Assembly (NCBI GenBank): GCA_003164045.1 | Contig: PLRU01000071.1 | Span: forward strand, 118,383-182,382 | Direction of reading: 5' to 3' | DNA from: Candidatus Lustribacter telmatis | Lineage (GTDB): Bacteria > Vulcanimicrobiota > Vulcanimicrobiia > Vulcanimicrobiales > Vulcanimicrobiaceae | Length of the DNA stretch: 64,000 bases | Part shown: positions 60,419 through 64,000 of the stretch, piece after piece | Layout: every line of letters starts with the position of its first letter | How positions within the stretch are numbered: position 1 is the stretch's first letter | The notes under the pieces: generated by a model | Seen by the model: the letters and a program-made list of their open reading frames with translations, nothing else | What the model was told of the DNA's origin: nothing | Database searches by the model: none | Position numbers and translations under genes: made by a program

Positions 60419-62598
60419 AGCACATCGGCACCTCGCACCCGCGTCACGACGCGCTCGATAAGGTCACCGGTGCGGCAAACTACCCGGCCGATCTGATCAA
60501 ACCGGGGATGTTGCGGCTGAAAACCGTCTTCGCGCGCCGCGGGCACGCCCGCATTCTTTCGATCGACACCTCGGAAGCGCTGGCGGTGCCCGGCGTCGTC
60601 GCCGTACTCACCGCGAAAGACGTACCCCATAACCGTTACGGATTGATCGATTCCGATCAGCCGGTGCTGTGCGACGACACCGTGCGTCACGACGGCGACC
60701 GCGTGGCGCTCGTTGCAGCCGAAACCGACATCGCCGCCGCACTCGCCGCCACACTCGTGCGCGTCGAGTACGAAGATCTGCCGCTGGTGAGCGATCCGCG
60801 CGAGGCGATGCTTCCCGGCAGTCCGCGCGTGCATCACGACCGCGAGAACGTGCTGCTACGCCAGAAGATTCGGCACGGCGATACAGCTCGCGCCTTCGAT
60901 GAGGCCGACGTCGTCGTCGAAGGCAGCTTTACGACGCAATGGCAAGAACACGCCTACCTGCAGCCCGATGCCGGCATCGCCTCCATCGATAAACACGGCC
61001 GCATCGTTATCGAAACGGCTGGGCAGTGGCTGCACGAAGACCGCAAGCAACTCGCGGAAATTCTCGCGTTGCCCGAAGACCAGGTCGTAGTCAAGTACGC
61101 GAAGATCGGCGGCGCGTTCGGCGGGCGCGAAGACATGTCGGTGCAGTGCCTCGTTGCCGTCGCAACCTGGGTGCTCAAGCGGCCGACGGCAATTCGCTGG
61201 AGCCGCGAAGAGTCGATCATCGGCCATCACAAGCGCCACCCGTTCTTCATGACCGCGAAATGGGGCGCGAAACGCGACGGTACGGTCACCGCGGTCGAGA
61301 CGACGCTGATCGCCGACGGCGGCGCCTATGCCTCGACGAGCATCGAAGTGCTCAAGGGCGCGATGACGTTCGCGCACGGACCCTACGACATCGCCAACGT
61401 CAGCGTCGATGGCGTCGTCTGCTACACCAACAACGTGCCGAGCGGCGCGTTTCGCGGTTTCGGCGGTCCGCAGGCGCACTTCGCTGCGGAATGCATGATG
61501 ACGCGCGTCGCCCACGCGCTCAAGCTCGACCCGCTCGACGTGCGGCGCGCTAACCTCTATCGCGAAGGCAGCATCAATTCATCCGGTAGCGTGATGCCGG
61601 CCGGCGTCAGCGCCGTTCCCGTGCTCGACCGCTGCATCGAAGAAGCGACGCTGCGTCTCACGCCCGTGCTGCACGACGTCCATTCGCGCAAACGCCGCGG
61701 GATCGGTTTCGCGAGCGGCATCAAAAACGTCGGCTATTCGTTTGGATTTCCCGAGCAAGCCACCGCAACGGTGGAACTCGTCGTGCTCGACGGCGTCCGG
61801 GCGGCCCGCGTGAGCATCGGCGCGGCCGACGTCGGTCAGGGCGCGCATCTCATCCTGCGCCAGATCGCCGCGGAGACGCTGTCGCTGCCGCTCGACGCGG
61901 TGTCGATCATCGCCGAGGACACGGTCGATGCCCCGAATGCCGGCTCGGCGTCGGCGTCGCGCATGACCCTCATGGGCGGGCGCGCGGTGAAAGACGCCGC
62001 CGAACTCGCGCTGCGTAACCTCGCGACCGACGGCGTGCCTTCAGCGACGGTGCAATTCCGCCCGGCGCCCACGACGCCGTTCGACGAAGAAGGTCGCGGC
62101 ACGCCGCACTACGCCTACGGCTACGTCGCGCAAGCGGTTGAGGTAGAAGTCGACGTGACGACCGGCGAAGTCGCGGTGCTCAACGTCGTCAGCGTCAACG
62201 ACGTGGGCCGCGCGATCAACCGCCAGCAGGTCGAAGCGCAGATCGAAGGCTGCGTGGCGCAAGCGATCGGCTATGCGCTGACCGAAGATTTCCGCATCAA
62301 GAACGGCCGGATACTCACGCCGCACTTCAGCAACTATTTGCTGCCGACGGCACTCGACGTGCCGGCGCAAATCTATTCCGTCATCATGGAGACGCCCGAC
62401 CCGCAAGGCCCGTTCGGCGCGCGCGGGATGTCGGAAATGCCGCTGGTGCCGTTCGGCGCCGCCGTGGCCTGCGCGATCCATCACGCCACCGGCGCGTGGG
62501 TCTCCGATATGCCGTTCACCCCCGAACGCGTGCTCGCCGCGATCGCCGCGCAGCGCGCAACGGAAGCCGAACCGCTCGCTATGTCATCCCGAGCCTAG
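60415..62598 (+). CDS. Xanthine-dehydrogenase-type molybdopterin subunit
   Basis: A 727-aa large subunit. Cofactor and substrate segments: GAFGGRED, the AFRGFGGPQ loop, QGAHLILRQIAAE, GSASASRMTLMGGRAV, and the late GARGMSEMPLVPFG with the glutamate expected to be the catalytic base. It hydroxylates a purine or other N-heterocycle next to nitrogen. Adjacent 8-oxoguanine deaminase and urease favour purines. GTG start; overlaps the fused FAD/[2Fe-2S] gene. Molybdopterin-cytosine insertion chaperone (XdhC) is not visible in the window. Confidence 0.93.
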   Translation: MKHIGTSHPRHDALDKVTGAANYPADLIKPGMLRLKTVFARRGHARILSIDTSEALAVPGVVAVLTAKDVPHNRYGLIDSDQPVLCDDTVRHDGDRVALVAAETDIAAALAATLVRVEYEDLPLVSDPREAMLPGSPRVHHDRENVLLRQKIRHGDTARAFDEADVVVEGSFTTQWQEHAYLQPDAGIASIDKHGRIVIETAGQWLHEDRKQLAEILALPEDQVVVKYAKIGGAFGGREDMSVQCLVAVATWVLKRPTAIRWSREESIIGHHKRHPFFMTAKWGAKRDGTVTAVETTLIADGGAYASTSIEVLKGAMTFAHGPYDIANVSVDGVVCYTNNVPSGAFRGFGGPQAHFAAECMMTRVAHALKLDPLDVRRANLYREGSINSSGSVMPAGVSAVPVLDRCIEEATLRLTPVLHDVHSRKRRGIGFASGIKNVGYSFGFPEQATATVELVVLDGVRAARVSIGAADVGQGAHLILRQIAAETLSLPLDAVSIIAEDTVDAPNAGSASASRMTLMGGRAVKDAAELALRNLATDGVPSATVQFRPAPTTPFDEEGRGTPHYAYGYVAQAVEVEVDVTTGEVAVLNVVSVNDVGRAINRQQVEAQIEGCVAQAIGYALTEDFRIKNGRILTPHFSNYLLPTALDVPAQIYSVIMETPDPQGPFGARGMSEMPLVPFGAAVACAIHHATGAWVSDMPFTPERVLAAIAAQRATEAEPLAMSSRA

Positions 62599-63957
62599 TC
62601 GAGGGGCGCTAACCATCGCGCGCGCGAGCTCGTTGTGCTTCGCCACGAGACGCTCCACATCGAGCTTGGTGAACGCACCATGCTCGACGACCGGCACGCC
62701 GTTGACGATCGTGAAATCGACGTTGGGCGGCCGGCAGAACACCAGCGCCGCGAGCGGATCGTGAACGGCGCCGCCGGCGAGCGCGAGCGAATCGATGCGT
62801 ACGCCTGCGAAATCGGCCGCCATGCCCGGCGCCAGATACCCGACGTCGTCGCGGCCGAGCACGGCCGCGCCGCCGCGCGTTCCGAGCCGCAGCATCTCGC
62901 GTGCGCTCGCCGCCTTTGCACCGCGTCCCACCCGCTGTAGCAGCATCGCGTGACGCACCTCATCCAGGAGGCTCGAGCTATCGTTGGATGCCGAGCCATC
63001 GACGCCGATGCCGACGCGCGCACCCGCATCGACCAGCGCGCGGATCGGCGCGATCCCGCTGCCCAGGCGCATGTTGGACGACGGACAGTGGGCGACGCCG
63101 GTCTGCGTCGCGCCGAGCGTGGCAACTTCCGCCGCCGACGGATGCACCATGTGCGCGTGCCACACGTCGGCGCCGAGCCAGCCCAGCTGCTCGGCGAGTT
63201 CGACCGGGCGGTATCCGAACTTCTCGATGCAATAGCGTTCCTCGTCGAGCGTCTCAGCGAGGTGCGTATGGCAATGCACGCCGTAGCTACGCGCCAGCGC
63301 GGCGCTCTGCCGCATCAAATCGGGCGAAACGGAAAATGGCGAGCACGGCGCGACGACGACCCGCGTCATCGCGAAACGCTTCGCATCGTGGAACGTTTCG
63401 ATCACGCGCTGCGTATCGGCGAGAATGGCCGGTTCGTCCTCAACCACCGCGTCGGGCGGCAAGCCGCCCTGCGACTGACCGACCGACATCGAGCCGCGCG
63501 CGGCGTGAAAGCGTATGCCGATCTCGCGCGCGACCTCGATCTCATCATCGACACGGCAGCCGTTGGGCCACAGATACGTATGATCCATCGAGGTCGTGCA
63601 GCCCGAGAGCAGCAGCTCGGCGCAGGCGACGGCCGTGGCACTGCGCAGCGACTCCGGCGTGAGCCGGGCCCAGATCGGATAGAGGGTGGTGAGCCAATCG
63701 AACAATTCGACGTCTTGCGTGCCGGGAACCGCGCGGGTCAACGTCTGATAGAAGTGATGATGGGTATTCACCAGCCCCGGAATGACGATGCAGCCGCGCG
63801 CATCGACGACGCGATCGGCCTCGCGCGGCAGATCGGCCGCCGGCCCGATCGCCTCGATCGCGCCGTCGCGCACGAAGATCGATGCGTCGCGCAGCACCCG
63901 GTCCGCGTCGTCGAACGTCTCGACGTGCGCGGCATCTCGAATCAACAGCGTAGCCAT
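62584..63957 (-). CDS. 8-oxoguanine deaminase-like amidohydrolase
   Basis: A 457-aa amidohydrolase in the subtype-III deaminase group. Zinc site NTHHHFYQ (His66-His68), HCHTHLAE, WHAHMVHP and GVDGSASNDSSSLLDE. The segments LTRAVPGTQDVELFDWL and LYPIWARL match 8-oxoguanine deaminase (the enzyme that makes urate from 8-oxoguanine) as I remember it; related proteins deaminate triazines or S-adenosylhomocysteine. Its end overlaps the molybdopterin gene by 15 bases and it starts 14 bases before a possible divergent gene. Confidence 0.88.
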   Translation of the reverse strand: MATLLIRDAAHVETFDDADRVLRDASIFVRDGAIEAIGPAADLPREADRVVDARGCIVIPGLVNTHHHFYQTLTRAVPGTQDVELFDWLTTLYPIWARLTPESLRSATAVACAELLLSGCTTSMDHTYLWPNGCRVDDEIEVAREIGIRFHAARGSMSVGQSQGGLPPDAVVEDEPAILADTQRVIETFHDAKRFAMTRVVVAPCSPFSVSPDLMRQSAALARSYGVHCHTHLAETLDEERYCIEKFGYRPVELAEQLGWLGADVWHAHMVHPSAAEVATLGATQTGVAHCPSSNMRLGSGIAPIRALVDAGARVGIGVDGSASNDSSSLLDEVRHAMLLQRVGRGAKAASAREMLRLGTRGGAAVLGRDDVGYLAPGMAADFAGVRIDSLALAGGAVHDPLAALVFCRPPNVDFTIVNGVPVVEHGAFTKLDVERLVAKHNELARAMVSAPRLGSG

Positions 63958-63971
63958 GCGGGCGCTCTTCG

Positions 63972-64000
63972 ATGACCACGATCGATTACCTCAATGCATG
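63972..64000 (+). CDS. First codons of a divergent gene, possibly uraD
   Basis: Only nine codons are inside the window: an ATG at 63972 gives MTTIDYLNA. This opening is of the kind found in OHCU decarboxylase (UraD), which acts in the uricase pathway, and the neighbours (8-oxoguanine deaminase, XDH-type enzyme, urease) fit. So few residues are far from proof, and the gene could be something else or not a gene. Confidence 0.3.

Overview
The window is a GC-rich, almost intergene-free bacterial segment with no IS element, tRNA, rRNA or CRISPR. It encodes about 66 genes. Most neighbours overlap by 1-8 bases (ATGA, GTGA or TAATG junctions). A TonB-dependent receptor shows a diderm cell. Hopanoid side-chain genes (hpnI, hpnJ), a PT-repeat lipoprotein and many solitary solute-binding proteins (SBPs) fit an uncultured soil lineage such as Candidatus Eremiobacterota (WPS-2/Vulcanimicrobiota). 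A proteobacterium cannot be excluded from sequence reading alone, so this assignment is inference.

Layout. (1) 1-8384: end of a secreted repeat protein; a minus-strand operon of Rieske protein, small protein, amidohydrolase and SBP, with a divergent LysR regulator; a PEP-mutase-family enzyme and an alpha/beta hydrolase; a VOC dioxygenase-like protein coupled to an SBP. (2) 8392-17666: hopanoid tailoring region with hpnI (coupled to two SBPs), an MFS transporter, a PlsC-like acyltransferase, a DUF1697 protein, ispH, a di-iron ferritin-like protein and hpnJ. (3) 17756-27377: two flavoprotein hydroxylase modules, each followed by SBPs, interrupted by a minus-strand two-gene insert (20173-23018). 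One of its proteins combines a possible PD-(D/E)XK nuclease with a glycine zipper; the other is a membrane/coiled-coil protein. (4) 27404-30996: TonB receptor, small membrane protein and HbpS/GlcG-like protein. (5) 31081-48089: a catabolic island with a luciferase-like monooxygenase, three Rieske oxygenases, an IclR regulator, a carboxymuconolactone-decarboxylase-family protein, two TRAP transporters, a Vgb-like propeller protein, a 2-hydroxyacid dehydrogenase, two SDRs and an FAH-family hydrolase. Two copies of a TTTCAC-GAT-(G/A)TGAAAG palindrome sit just before two of its transcription units. (6) 48086-54167: two paralogous coiled-coil proteins, a zinc-ribbon membrane protein, a MatB-like acyl-CoA ligase, a PT-rich lipoprotein and an esterase. 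(7) 54154-64000: complete ureABCEFGD, a two-gene xanthine-dehydrogenase-type enzyme, 8-oxoguanine deaminase, and the first codons of a possible uraD. Together these look like purine-to-urea nitrogen salvage.

How the genes fit together: the window looks specialised for scavenging many organic compounds. Single-substrate uptake proteins (seven NMT1/SsuA-type SBPs, one LivJ-type SBP, two TRAP systems) are placed next to oxygenases, hydrolases and dehydrogenases. No ABC permease or ATPase is present, so the SBPs must share a core encoded elsewhere or do something other than classical ABC uptake. The strongest candidates for undescribed biology are the 20173-23018 membrane/nuclease pair, the orphan-SBP modules, and the palindrome-linked aromatic-type catabolic island.
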